NCBI RefSeq assembly: GCF_014650035.1
Contig: NZ_BMUE01000026.1
Location: 1-59,517, forward strand
DNA length: 59,517 bases
Reading direction: 5' to 3'
From: Streptomyces lucensis JCM 4490
Lineage (GTDB): Bacteria; Actinomycetota; Actinomycetes; Streptomycetales; Streptomycetaceae
In this document: piece by piece, positions 34,608-43,229 of the stretch
Position numbering within the stretch: position 1 is the stretch's first letter
How the letters are laid out: each line of letters starts with the position of its first letter
The notes under the pieces: model-generated
The model's input: the letters and a program-made list of their open reading frames with translations, nothing else
Told to the model about the DNA's origin: nothing
Databases searched by the model: none
Program-made: the position numbers and the translations under genes

Positions 34608-35372
34608 ATGGGGCACTGGTGGGTGCGGAACATCGTCGAGCCGGGCAAGCTCCCCCTGCTGCTCGCCCTCACCGCGTTCGTGCTGACCTTCGTGGCGACC
34701 CGCGTGATCACCCGCCTGATCCGGGCGGACAGGGGCCCGTTCGGCAACGTCGAGGCGGGCGGGCTGCACATCCACCACGCGGTCCCCGGAGTGGTCCTCA
34801 CCGTCGTCGGCGGCTTCGGCGCGGTCGCCAGCGACCGGCACGGCGCCGGCGGGATCCTCGCCGCCGTCGTCTTCGGTGTGGGCGCCGGGCTCGTCCTGGA
34901 CGAGTTCGCGCTGATCCTGCACCTGGACGACGTCTACTGGAGCGCGGAGGGCCGCAAGAGCGTCGAGGTCGTCGTGGTCACCGCCGCGCTGGTGGGCCTG
35001 CTGCTGGCCGGCTTCGCGCCCTTCGGCGTCAACGACCTCAGCCAGCAGGAGCTGCAGGACCGCGGGAGCGTCCTCGGCACCGTCGCCATGAACTTCCTCT
35101 TCTCGCTCGTCGCCCTGAGCAAGGGCAAGGCCCGCATCGCCGTCTTCGGGGTGATCGTGCCGGTGGTCGCCCTCGTCGGCGCGCTCCGGCTCGCCCGCCC
35201 CGGCTCCCTGTGGGCCCGCCGCTTCTACGGCGGCCGCCCCCGCGCCCGCGCCAGGGCCGCGCTGCGCGCCTACCACCACGACCGGCGGTGGGCCGGCCCG
35301 AGCCGCGCCCTGCAGGACTGGATCGGCGGCAAACCGGACCCCGGCCCGGCCCGCCTCCCGGACCACCACTGA
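34608..35372 (+). CDS. Multi-pass integral membrane protein of unknown function
   Basis: A 254-aa protein with about six membrane helices (around 13-30, 57-75, 80-98, 120-137, 155-170 and 175-195). A cytoplasmic or luminal loop contains GGLHIHHAVPG, and two acidic motifs DEFALILHLDDVYW and His-rich pairs stand out; conserved His/Asp in membrane proteins could bind metal, but no family is assigned. The C-terminus is basic (GGRPRARARAALRAYHHDRRW). ATG 34608 is probably leaderless. It diverges from cobS and is convergent with the rhomboid-like gene. Confidence 0.75.
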   Translation: MGHWWVRNIVEPGKLPLLLALTAFVLTFVATRVITRLIRADRGPFGNVEAGGLHIHHAVPGVVLTVVGGFGAVASDRHGAGGILAAVVFGVGAGLVLDEFALILHLDDVYWSAEGRKSVEVVVVTAALVGLLLAGFAPFGVNDLSQQELQDRGSVLGTVAMNFLFSLVALSKGKARIAVFGVIVPVVALVGALRLARPGSLWARRFYGGRPRARARAALRAYHHDRRWAGPSRALQDWIGGKPDPGPARLPDHH

Positions 35373-35518
35373 CCACCCCTGTGGTGGCGCGGGTCCTCGC
35401 CCGGTGCGGCGGACCGGTCGCCGTGAGCTCCGGGCGGGGCTCCGTGCCCATGACGCCGGGCCCGCCCGGGGCCGCGCCGTGAACCGCCCGTCGCCGCCGT
35501 GCGGCCGGGCCGCGCCGT

Positions 35519-36277
35519 TCAGGGCCGCAGCGTCCGGGACACCCGCTCCCCGCGTGCCCCGTCCGGGTCCGGGCCGGGGTCCGGGCCCTCTCGTCGGGTC
35601 CTTTGCCGCCGCGGGCTCGGCGGCAGGCCGGTCCGGTGCCGCCGGGCCGCCGCCAGGCACAGCGCGCCCACCGCCATCAGGGCGGCCAGGTGCTCCTTGC
35701 CGGCCAGGTTCTCCTTGACCAGCACCTCCACGACCATCGCCGCCGTCACCGCGCCCGCCGTGAGATAGGCGCCGTACCGCCAGGCCACGTACACGGCGAG
35801 CCCCACCACGGCCGCCGACGGGCCGGTGTCCACCACGTGCGCGTCGGTCCACGGCAGGCCGAACGGGGCGTGCGGTCCGAGCGCGATGCCCACGCGCGCG
35901 AACAGCGTCCCGGCGAGCGTCGCGACGTACGCGATCAGCAGGGTCCGCCACCAGCCCAGGCACACCTCGGCGATCCCGAACACGCACAGGATCTGCGCCA
36001 GCGCCCCCCACACCGGCAGGTCCAGCGCGGGCACGAACAGCGACAGGGGCGTACGCAGCAGGGCCAGCCACAGCGGGTCCTCGGCCCGTACGGCGCCCAG
36101 GTCCTGCACGAGCCGGTAGCCCCACGCCTGGTTCTGCACGTACTGCAGGAACGCCGTCAGGCACACCGCCCCGAGCGTCATCGGCAGCGCCCGCAGGCGC
36201 CCCTTCCGCAGGGGCTCGCGCACGGTGGCGTACAGCAGCCCCCACTCGGCTCGGGCCCAGCGGGCGAGCATTCCCAT
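35519..36277 (-). CDS. Rhomboid-like multi-pass membrane protein
   Basis: A 252-aa protein with about six membrane helices and a basic, Arg/Pro/Asp-rich cytoplasmic tail (PRRQRTRREGPD). The fourth/fifth helix region reads DTGPSAAVVGLAVYVAW, resembling the GxS nucleophile motif of rhomboid proteases. EHLAALMAVGAL in the last helix could supply the His. The DUF2156 protein gene ends upstream on the same strand, only 22 bp away, so cotranscription is likely. Proteolytic activity is not established; it may be an inactive rhomboid-fold protein. Confidence 0.7.
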   Translation of the reverse strand: MGMLARWARAEWGLLYATVREPLRKGRLRALPMTLGAVCLTAFLQYVQNQAWGYRLVQDLGAVRAEDPLWLALLRTPLSLFVPALDLPVWGALAQILCVFGIAEVCLGWWRTLLIAYVATLAGTLFARVGIALGPHAPFGLPWTDAHVVDTGPSAAVVGLAVYVAWRYGAYLTAGAVTAAMVVEVLVKENLAGKEHLAALMAVGALCLAAARRHRTGLPPSPRRQRTRREGPDPGPDPDGARGERVSRTLRP

Positions 36278-36299
36278 CGAGCGTCCCTCGTCCGTGCGG

Positions 36300-38096
36300 C
36301 TATCGATGCGTGTCCAGATGCCTGCGGTGCAGCCACTTGGGCAGTCCCGGAGCTTCCAGAAAGCCCTCCGCGCGCGCCGACGCGAGGCCGATGCGCAGCA
36401 GGTCCGCGCTCTTCTCGAAGAGCAGGAACCGCGGCTCCCAGATGGGCCGGTACTTGGCGTTGGCGCGGTACAGCGACTCGATCTGCCACCACCGGGAGCA
36501 GAAGCTGAGCAGCGACCGCCACAGCCTCAGCACCGGACCGGCGCCGAGGCGCGCGCCACGTTCGAAGACCGACCTGAACATCGCGAAGTTCAGTGAGACC
36601 TGCGTGATCCCGATCTCGCCGGCCCGGCGCAGCAGTTCGATGACCATGAACTCCATCAGCCCGTTGTCGGAGTCCCGGTCGCGCCGCATCAGGTCCAGCG
36701 ACAGCCCGCCGGGTCCCCACGGCACGAAGGAGAGCAGCGCCCGCAGCCCGCCCTCGGCGTCCGTGCACTCCAGCATCACGCAGCGTCCGTCCTCGGGGTC
36801 CCCGAGCCGGCCGAGGGCCATGCTGAACCCGCGCTCGGTCGCCCCGTCCCGCCAGTCGTCGGCGCGCTCGACCAGGTACGCCATCTCGTCCGCCGTGATG
36901 TCCTCGTGCCGCCTGACCCGCACCCGGTACCCGGCCCGCCGCACCCGGTTGTACGCCTGCCGGACGGTCCGCATCGCCCGCCCCTCCAGCGTGAACTCGG
37001 CGACGTCCACGATGGCCTCGTCACCCAGCTCCAGCGCGTCCAGACCGTGCCGGGCGTAGACGGTCCCGGCCTCCTCGCCCGCCCCCATCACCGCCGGGAT
37101 CCACCCGTGCGCCCGGGCCTCGGCGAGCCACGGCACGATCGCCCCCGGCCAGGCCTCGGGGTCCCCGATCGGATCGCCGGACGCCAGGCTCACCCCGCTG
37201 ACCACGCGGTAGGCGACGGCCGCCTTCCCGGTCGGCGACCACACCACGCTCTTCTCCCGGCGCAGCGCGAAGTAGCCGAGTGAGTCCCGCTCGCCGTGCC
37301 GGTCCAGCAGGGCCCGCAGCCGCTTCTCGTCGTCCTCGGTGAGCGGGTCCACGGCCCGCCGGGAGCGGAACGCCGCGTAGAGCACGGCGAGGACCAGGGC
37401 GGTGCTGAGCACGTTGATCGCCACGTTGGCCCAGTTGGGCGGGTCGATGCCGGGGAAGCGCGACTCCTCGGCGGCCACCGACACCAGCCGCAGGGTGCCG
37501 TAGTGCCAGCGCTCCAGGAAGGTCGAACGGGCCGCGTCCGGCGCCTGGTCGGTGACCGTCACCAGCAACCCGGCCAGCACCGAGGCGAGCAGCCCGCCGC
37601 CGACGGCGACCGTGGCCGCGAGCCGCGGGTTGGACCGGTCGCCCTTGGCGTAGAACTCCCGGCGGCCGGCGAGCAGTGCGCCGACGAACGCCGCCGTGAG
37701 CGCGAGGGAGATCCAGTTCTGCGGGTACCGCCGGATCTCCGGGAACGCCATGGCGAACGCGAACAGCGCGAGGAAGGCGCCGCTGAGCACGAGGTTGAGG
37801 ATCCACGCGGCCCGCTTCCGGCGCCGCATGGTGATCGCCAGGAACGCGGTGAACACGCCGGAGGCGAAGCCGGCCGTCAGCAGGTACGGCGTGAAGAAGT
37901 CGTCCTGGTTGTGCCGGCGCACGTCCTGCCCGAGCGAGACCCAGACCGCGCTGAGGAAGTTGATGAAGGCGACGGTCCGCAGGTACCAGACGGCGAAGGC
38001 GGCGGCGTGCCGGGAAGCCCCGGCAGGCGGCCGCCCCTCCCGGCCCGGGCGCCCCGGCCCGGCTTGCGGTTGCGCGGCAATTCGGGCATCTCCCAT
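36300..38096 (-). CDS. DUF2156/phosphatidylglycerol lysyltransferase-like membrane protein
   Basis: A 598-aa protein. The N-terminal half holds about six membrane helices (around 33-55, 68-85, 95-118, 125-142, 160-185 and 225-245). The C-terminal half is the MprF/LPG_synthase_C (DUF2156) GNAT-like fold with GDPIGDPEAWPGAI, YNRVRRAGY and LMRRDRDSDNGLMEFMV motifs. Relatives transfer aminoacyl groups from tRNA to lipids, changing surface charge and antimicrobial-peptide resistance; the substrate here is unknown. TATGAT lies 8 nt before ATG 38096 with no ribosome site, so it may be leaderless. It is followed 22 bp later by the rhomboid-like gene. Confidence 0.88.
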   Translation of the reverse strand: MGDARIAAQPQAGPGRPGREGRPPAGASRHAAAFAVWYLRTVAFINFLSAVWVSLGQDVRRHNQDDFFTPYLLTAGFASGVFTAFLAITMRRRKRAAWILNLVLSGAFLALFAFAMAFPEIRRYPQNWISLALTAAFVGALLAGRREFYAKGDRSNPRLAATVAVGGGLLASVLAGLLVTVTDQAPDAARSTFLERWHYGTLRLVSVAAEESRFPGIDPPNWANVAINVLSTALVLAVLYAAFRSRRAVDPLTEDDEKRLRALLDRHGERDSLGYFALRREKSVVWSPTGKAAVAYRVVSGVSLASGDPIGDPEAWPGAIVPWLAEARAHGWIPAVMGAGEEAGTVYARHGLDALELGDEAIVDVAEFTLEGRAMRTVRQAYNRVRRAGYRVRVRRHEDITADEMAYLVERADDWRDGATERGFSMALGRLGDPEDGRCVMLECTDAEGGLRALLSFVPWGPGGLSLDLMRRDRDSDNGLMEFMVIELLRRAGEIGITQVSLNFAMFRSVFERGARLGAGPVLRLWRSLLSFCSRWWQIESLYRANAKYRPIWEPRFLLFEKSADLLRIGLASARAEGFLEAPGLPKWLHRRHLDTHR

Positions 38097-38104
38097 GGAG
38101 AAGG

Positions 38105-38110
38105 ATCATA
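38105..38110 (-). promoter_or_regulatory. -10 element of the DUF2156 gene
   Basis: Read toward the gene, TATGAT is a near-consensus -10 ending 8 nt before the ATG. It is only 25 bp past the cobT stop, which implies a promoter internal to the cobT-DUF2156 gap. Confidence 0.45.
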
Positions 38111-38134
38111 TGGGCGTCGCCCAGGCGAACCGCA

Positions 38135-39301
38135 TTATTCAGACTGCTGCGCCTGTTCCCCCTCCGGCTCCTTCCCGGCGGGCTCCCGCTCCCCGTCGGG
38201 CGCCATCTCCTCCTTCTCCTCAGGCTCCTCAGGCTCCTCCGGCTTCTGTGGCTCCTCCGGCTCCTGCGGCAGCTCCGCCGCCAGCGCGGCGGCGGCCCGG
38301 ACCAGCGGCAGCGCCAGCAGCGCGCCGGCGCCCTCGCCGACCTTCACGCCCTGCCGCAGCACCGGCTCCAGGGCCATCCGGTCCAGAGCCTTGGCCTGCC
38401 CCGGCTCCCCGCTGTCGTGGCCGGCCAGCCACCAGTCCGGCGCCCGGAACGCCACCCGCTGTGCGACCAGCGCGCAGGCGGCGGCCACGACCCCGTCCAG
38501 GATCACCGGCACCTTCCGCACCGCGCACTGCAGCAGGAACCCGGTCATCGCCGCGAGGTCGGCCCCGCCCACGGTCGCCAGCAGCTGCAACTGGTCGCCG
38601 AGCACCGGCCGGGCCCGCCGCAGCGCGTCCCGGATCGCCGCGCACTTGCGCATCCACGCCAGATCGTCGATGGCGAGGCCGCCCCGCCCCGTCACCACGG
38701 ACGCGTCGGTGCCGCACAGCGCCGCCACGAGCACCGCGGCCGCCGTGGTGCCGCCCACGCTCACGTCGCCCAGCACCACCAGGTCCGTACCCGAGTCGGC
38801 CTCCTCGTCGGCCACCGCGACACCCGCCCGCAGGGCCGCGTCCGCCTCGTCGGGCGTAAGCGCGTCCTCGATGTCGATACGGCCGCTGCCGCGCCGCACC
38901 CGGTGCCGTACGACGTCCTGCGGGAGGTCGGCCGGGTCGCAGTCCACGGCCATGTCCACGACCCGCACGGGCACGTCGAAGCGCCGGGCGAGCACCGCGA
39001 CCGGGCTCGCTCCCTCCAGCACCGCCCGCACCAGCTGCCGCGCACCGCCGGCCGGCCGCGCCGAGACGCCCAGCCCGGCGACGCCGTGGTCACCGGCGAA
39101 GAGGACCACCCGCGGCCGTTCGACCGGCCGCACCGGCACGGCGCCCTGGGCGGCGGCCAGCCACTCGCCCAGTTCGTCGAGGCGCCCCAGGGCCCCGGGC
39201 GGCACGATCTGGCGCTCCCGCCGGGCCTCGGCGTCACGGCGCACGCCCCCGTCCGGGCGCTCGATCAGATCGGTGAAGTCGTCCAGATCAATCCTGCTCA
39301 T
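38135..39301 (-). CDS. cobT: Nicotinate-nucleotide:dimethylbenzimidazole phosphoribosyltransferase (CobT)
   Basis: A 388-aa enzyme that makes alpha-ribazole phosphate for the lower ligand of cobalamin. FAGDHGVAGLGVSA near 68-82, GDVSVGGTTAAA mid-protein and the catalytic Glu in QGVKVGEGAGALLAL near the end are the family motifs. About 40 extra residues follow, almost all Glu/Pro/Lys (EPEEPQKPEEPEEPEE), which normal CobT lacks. ATG 39301 has a poor ribosome site; ATG 39343 in frame would add 14 residues. CobS and CobU are encoded nearby. Confidence 0.93.
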   Translation of the reverse strand: MSRIDLDDFTDLIERPDGGVRRDAEARRERQIVPPGALGRLDELGEWLAAAQGAVPVRPVERPRVVLFAGDHGVAGLGVSARPAGGARQLVRAVLEGASPVAVLARRFDVPVRVVDMAVDCDPADLPQDVVRHRVRRGSGRIDIEDALTPDEADAALRAGVAVADEEADSGTDLVVLGDVSVGGTTAAAVLVAALCGTDASVVTGRGGLAIDDLAWMRKCAAIRDALRRARPVLGDQLQLLATVGGADLAAMTGFLLQCAVRKVPVILDGVVAAACALVAQRVAFRAPDWWLAGHDSGEPGQAKALDRMALEPVLRQGVKVGEGAGALLALPLVRAAAALAAELPQEPEEPQKPEEPEEPEEKEEMAPDGEREPAGKEPEGEQAQQSE

Positions 39302-39433
39302 TCGCCGAACAGTACCGCCAGCGAACGAACGCTCCAGCGCCATACGGCCACCACGCCGTCGCGACGTCGTTGCACCCAAGATCGGCATCCCATACGTTCC
39401 GCTTTGCAGCGGAATGTCGCACAGGAGCCGCCC

Positions 39434-40501
39434 ATGCCGACCACGCCCCCCACGCCGTACGTCACGCCCGACCCCACGGGCACGGCCGACACGTTCCTGG
39501 AGCCGCGCCGGGAGAACTGTCCCTGGTGCGGCTCCGCCCGGTTGCGGACCCGGCTGCGCGCCACCGACCCGCTGCGGCACCGGCCCGGCACGTTCGCCGT
39601 CGACGCGTGCCGCGACTGCGCCCACACCTTCCAGAACCCCCGGCTCACCCCCGAGGGCCACGCCTTCTTCCACCGGGACTTCTACGAACGGCAGCTGGAG
39701 GAGTTCACCGCCCGCGTCGTCTCCCCGCGCACCGCCCGCCGCCGGCTGCGCGCCACCGCCCGGCGCCTGTCGGCCCTGCCCGAACCGGAGAGCTGGCTGG
39801 ACGTCGGCACGGGCCACGCCGACTTCCCCCAGGCGGCCAAGGAGTTCTTCCCGTACACGAGTTTCGACGGGCTGGACCCGACGGCCCGGGTGGAGCAGGC
39901 CCTCGTCGAGGGCCGCGTGGAGGAAGCGCACCGCGGCTATCTCTCCAGCCCCGGGACGGCGGCCCGACTGCGCGCCCGCTACGACGTGGTCACCATGTTC
40001 CACCACCTCCAGCACGCCCCCGACCCGCGCGCCGAACTCCGCGGGGCACTCACCGTGCTGCGTCCCGGCGGTCATCTGGTCGTCGAGGTGCCGGACCCGC
40101 GCTGCCTGTTCGCCGCCCTGCTCGGCAAGCGGTGGCTGCCGTACGGCCAGCCCCGCCACCTGCACCTGGTTCCCCTAGCCAACCTGCGCACGGAACTGCG
40201 GGCCCTGGGCTGCACGGTCCTCGTGGTGGACCGCGTGGATCCGCACCTGCCCCACGACCTGGCGGCGGCCGTCACCCTCGCCCTGGCCCACGTCCACCCG
40301 CTGCTGCGGGCGCCGGTGGCGCCGCTGCTCGACGTGGCCGCGATCCTGGACCACACGCTGGCACCCCTGGCGCGCCGCACGCCGTTCTCCAACGCGTACC
40401 GGATCGTGGCCCGCAAGGACCCGGGAGAGCACCGGGCCGCGGGCGGTCGTGCCGCCACCGCGGGACAGGTGGGCGTGGCGGCACCGCGCACGCACGGGTG
40501 A
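39434..40501 (+). CDS. Class I SAM-dependent methyltransferase with N-terminal zinc-binding-like motif
   Basis: A 355-aa protein. The N-terminus has CPWCGS (about 29-34) and DACRDCAHTF (about 57-66), two CxxC pairs likely to bind zinc, as in UbiE/Methyltransf_23 proteins of sugar or lipid pathways. The SAM motif is SWLDVGTGHADFPQAA (about 119-134). MFHHLQHAPDP and LRPGGHLVVEVPDP are the later core strands. The C-terminal region has hydrophobic stretches and a basic end. ATG 39434 follows ACAGGAG. It diverges from cobT and is convergent with cobU; the substrate is unknown. Confidence 0.85.
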   Translation: MPTTPPTPYVTPDPTGTADTFLEPRRENCPWCGSARLRTRLRATDPLRHRPGTFAVDACRDCAHTFQNPRLTPEGHAFFHRDFYERQLEEFTARVVSPRTARRRLRATARRLSALPEPESWLDVGTGHADFPQAAKEFFPYTSFDGLDPTARVEQALVEGRVEEAHRGYLSSPGTAARLRARYDVVTMFHHLQHAPDPRAELRGALTVLRPGGHLVVEVPDPRCLFAALLGKRWLPYGQPRHLHLVPLANLRTELRALGCTVLVVDRVDPHLPHDLAAAVTLALAHVHPLLRAPVAPLLDVAAILDHTLAPLARRTPFSNAYRIVARKDPGEHRAAGGRAATAGQVGVAAPRTHG

Positions 40502-40514
40502 ACGCATCCGCCCA

Positions 40515-40539
40515 CGCCCGGGCCCGCGGGCGCCGGGCG
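40515..40539. terminator. Bidirectional terminator between methyltransferase and cobU
   Basis: CGCCCGG (40515-40521) and CCGGGCG (40533-40539) pair perfectly, and the palindromic GCCCGCGGGC lies between them, giving a nested hairpin between two convergent genes. Confidence 0.6.
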
Positions 40540-40544
40540 GCCGA

Positions 40545-41747
40545 TCAGCCCCGCAGCACCAGCGCCTGCCCCGCCACCACCAGCAGGACCTGCTCGCACT
40601 CACCGGCGAACGCCGCGTTCAGCCGCCCCAGTTCGTCCCGGTAGCGCCGCCCGGACGGCGTCGCCGGCACGATCCCCGACCCCACCTCGTTGGACACCGC
40701 CACCACGGTCCGCCGGGTGCGGCGCACCGCCGCCGTCAACTCCCGCACCCGCTCGCGCAGCGCCTTCTCGCCCCCGCCCGCCCACTCCGCGTCGTCCCAC
40801 GCCCCCACCGCGTCCATGGCGTCCGTCAGCCACAGCGACAGACAGTCGATCAGCAGCGGCGGCCCCTCCTGCGCGAGCAGCGGCACCAGATCCGTCGTCT
40901 CCGCCGTACGCCACGACCCCGGCCGCCGCTCCCGGTGCACGGTCACCCGGGTCTCCCACTCGGCGTCCCCGGCCCGTGTCCCGCCGGTCGCCGCGTACAG
41001 CACCTCCGGGAAGGACTCCAGCCGCCGCTCGGCCTCCACCGACTTCCCCGAGCGCGCCCCGCCCAGCACCAGCGTCCGGCGCGGCACGTCCGGCACGTCC
41101 TCGTACGCCCCGACCGTCAGCGTGGTGCCGTCCGGCACCGCCCGTGCCCCGGCCGCCGTCAGCCGCCGGCGCAGCTCCGGGCCCGGCGGCACGTCGTGGT
41201 CCAGGTGGACGGCGATGACGTCCGTGGCGGGGCCGGCGGAGCCGACGGCCCGCAGCCGGGCCAGCGCGTCCGGGCGGCCCGTCACGTCCGCGAGGACCAT
41301 CTGGTACGACTGGGCCGTCGCCTCCTCCAGGCCGGCCGGGGCCCCGCCCGGCGGCAGGTACAGCAGCCGCTGCCCGTCCGGGCCGGTCACCGCGTACCCG
41401 GTTCCGCCCGCGTCCATCGCCACGGCCCGCACCCGATGCCCCGTCAGCAGTGTCAACTCCCGTCCGTCCGGCACGCGTCCGGGCTGCGGAAGGCCGGCCG
41501 GCACCTCCACCGCGGGACCGTCGTGCGGGTGCGACAGCAGCACCTGCCGTACCCCGCCCAGTGAATGCCCCGCCCGCGCCGCCGCGAACGCCGCGCCCGG
41601 CGTCAGGTCGAGCAGCAGTGTGCCGTCCACGAGCAGCGCGGTCGCCGCCCGCGCGTCCGGCCCGAGCGCGGTCGCGCACGCGGCGCAGGGACAGTCGGGG
41701 CGAGGCAGTCCCGCGGGGGCACCGGTACCGAGCAGAGTGATTTCCAC
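40545..41747 (-). CDS. cobU: Metallo-beta-lactamase-fold/CobU fusion protein
   Basis: A 400-aa two-domain protein. The first 215 residues are an MBL-fold domain (EITLLGTGAPAG, then LLSHPHDGPAVEV in place of the HxHxDH metal motif, so metal binding is doubtful). Residues about 222-400 are the CobU/CobP kinase-guanylyltransferase: the P-loop GGARSGKS, DCLSLWLTDAM and AVSNEVGSGIVP. The CobU half phosphorylates adenosylcobinamide and adds GMP, making the CobS substrate. GTG 41747 gives the MEITLL start. The same fusion occurs in other Streptomyces (memory); the MBL half is of unknown function. Confidence 0.9.
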   Translation of the reverse strand: MEITLLGTGAPAGLPRPDCPCAACATALGPDARAATALLVDGTLLLDLTPGAAFAAARAGHSLGGVRQVLLSHPHDGPAVEVPAGLPQPGRVPDGRELTLLTGHRVRAVAMDAGGTGYAVTGPDGQRLLYLPPGGAPAGLEEATAQSYQMVLADVTGRPDALARLRAVGSAGPATDVIAVHLDHDVPPGPELRRRLTAAGARAVPDGTTLTVGAYEDVPDVPRRTLVLGGARSGKSVEAERRLESFPEVLYAATGGTRAGDAEWETRVTVHRERRPGSWRTAETTDLVPLLAQEGPPLLIDCLSLWLTDAMDAVGAWDDAEWAGGGEKALRERVRELTAAVRRTRRTVVAVSNEVGSGIVPATPSGRRYRDELGRLNAAFAGECEQVLLVVAGQALVLRG

Positions 41748-41828
41748 GGACCGATTTTCGCCTGTCCCGGCAGGTCTTGCGCTTCCGGCTAGGCTGCCAG
41801 CAGGAGTTGGATCTACAAGGAGGCCGAC

Positions 41829-42038
41829 ATGACGGCATGGACGTGGCGGTTCGAGAAGGCCGACGGGACGGAGGTCCAGCCCGCGGTCCAGCCCGAGGAG
41901 TTCACCACGCAGGGGGATGCCGAGTCCTGGATCGGCGAGCACTGGAAGGCGCTGCAGGACGGTGGAGCCGACCAGGTGCGGCTGTTCGAGGAGACCACCG
42001 AGATCTACGGCCCGATGAGCCTGCACGCCGACGCGTGA
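41829..42038 (+). CDS. Small conserved hypothetical protein
   Basis: A 69-aa acidic protein (TAWTWRFEKADGTEV, then SWIGEHWKALQDGGADQVRLFEE as landmarks). It starts at ATG 41829 after a perfect ribosome site, CAAGGAGG, which strongly supports expression. The aromatic N-terminal pattern and length are conserved in Streptomyces (memory), but no function or structure is known. It diverges from cobU and is convergent with the HtrA-like gene, ending before a hairpin. Confidence 0.8.
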   Translation: MTAWTWRFEKADGTEVQPAVQPEEFTTQGDAESWIGEHWKALQDGGADQVRLFEETTEIYGPMSLHADA

Positions 42039-42054
42039 CCCGTCCCCGCCGGCG

Positions 42055-42082
42055 GTGAGGAGGACGCCCGCGCCCTCCTCAC
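42055..42082. terminator. Terminator between the small gene and the HtrA-like gene
   Basis: GTGAGGAGG (42055-42063) and CCTCCTCAC (42074-42082) form a perfect 9-bp stem. The right arm contains the stop codon of the minus-strand protease. Confidence 0.65.
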
Positions 42083-43173
42083 TGCTCGCCCAGCGTCACC
42101 TCCACCGTCTTCCGCTCGCCGTCCCGCTGGTAGGCGACCGTCGTGCGCTGACCCGGTCTCAGCTCCGCCAGGGCCTCGGACAGCGAGGTGATGGTGGTGA
42201 CGGGCCGGCCGCCCAGCCCGGTGATGACGTCGAGGGGTCGCAGCCCGGCCCGGTCGGCCGCCCCGCCCTCGCGGACGCTGACCACCGCGACCCCGACGGG
42301 CTGGTAGGCGTCGTCGACGACCGTCCGCCCGGTGATGTCGAGTGCCGCCCGCCCGGAGTCGACGACCTTGCCCTCCCTGACGATCTGTCCGGCGACCGTC
42401 CGCACCAGCGACGCGGGGATGGCGAATCCGATGCCGGGCGCCGCGCTGCCGAGTCTGGGATCCGCCGCCGCGAGCGTCGGGATGCCGATGACCTGCCCGT
42501 CGAGGCTCACCAGGGCGCCGCCGCTGTTGCCCGGGTTGATGGCGGCCGACGTCTGCACCATGTTCGCGATGGTGGCGCCCGTGCCGCCGCCCTCACGGCC
42601 CTCGCTGACGGTCCGTCCGGTCGCCGAGACGATGCCCTCGGTGACGCTGGACGACAGCCCGAGCGGTGAGCCCATGGCCAGCACGATCTGACCGACCTCC
42701 ACCTTGCCGGAGTCGCCGAGCACCGCCGGCTTCAGCCCGTCCGGCACCCGGTCCAGCTTGATCACGGCGAGGTCCTGCTCCGGGTAGGAGTAGACCAGGG
42801 TCGCCGGCAGCGGTTCCCCGCTGCTGGCCGTGGTCACCTTGAAGGTCTTCTCCGACCCGACCACGTGCGCGTTGGTGACGATGCGCCCCGTGTCGTCGTA
42901 CACCACCCCGGAGCCCAGGTCGCCGGAGGCCTGGATCTGCACGACCGACGGCAGGACGTCCTTGATGACCTTCCGGTACAGGTTCTGCAGTTCCCCCGCG
43001 GCTCCCGGCGCGACCGCCCGGGCGGCCGCGGTGTCCTGCCCGGCCGGAGCGGCGGGTCCGGTGCAGCCGGCGGCGAGGGCAGCGCAGCACGTCAGCAGGG
43101 CGGCGCAGACGGTTCTGGCGAGGGCCCGGGCGCAGGCGGCCTTCCCGAGGCCCCGGATAGGGGAAGCGTCCAT
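42079..43173 (-). CDS. HtrA/DegP-like trypsin-PDZ lipoprotein
   Basis: A 364-aa exported serine protease. The signal peptide ends in the lipobox ALAAGC with Cys37 as the lipid-modified residue, so the protein is anchored outside the membrane. The trypsin-like triad is His102 (TNAHVVG), Asp133 (EQDLAVIKLD) and Ser216 (NPGNSGGAL). A PDZ domain (about 275-364) with the carboxylate loop region ends the protein. It probably degrades or holds misfolded extracytoplasmic proteins. ATG 43173 is the start. It is downstream of a methyltransferase and DUF3043 gene on the same strand. Confidence 0.95.
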   Translation of the reverse strand: MDASPIRGLGKAACARALARTVCAALLTCCAALAAGCTGPAAPAGQDTAAARAVAPGAAGELQNLYRKVIKDVLPSVVQIQASGDLGSGVVYDDTGRIVTNAHVVGSEKTFKVTTASSGEPLPATLVYSYPEQDLAVIKLDRVPDGLKPAVLGDSGKVEVGQIVLAMGSPLGLSSSVTEGIVSATGRTVSEGREGGGTGATIANMVQTSAAINPGNSGGALVSLDGQVIGIPTLAAADPRLGSAAPGIGFAIPASLVRTVAGQIVREGKVVDSGRAALDITGRTVVDDAYQPVGVAVVSVREGGAADRAGLRPLDVITGLGGRPVTTITSLSEALAELRPGQRTTVAYQRDGERKTVEVTLGEQ

Positions 43174-43229
43174 GCACCGAGTGTCACCGCGCGATGATCA
43201 CCCGGCCCGCGCTGTTGCCCCGAACGGCC

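Noticed and set aside
33522..34700. Cobalamin riboswitch near the cob genes
   Set aside because: I looked for the B12-box pattern upstream of cobS, cobT and the CobU fusion and saw none.
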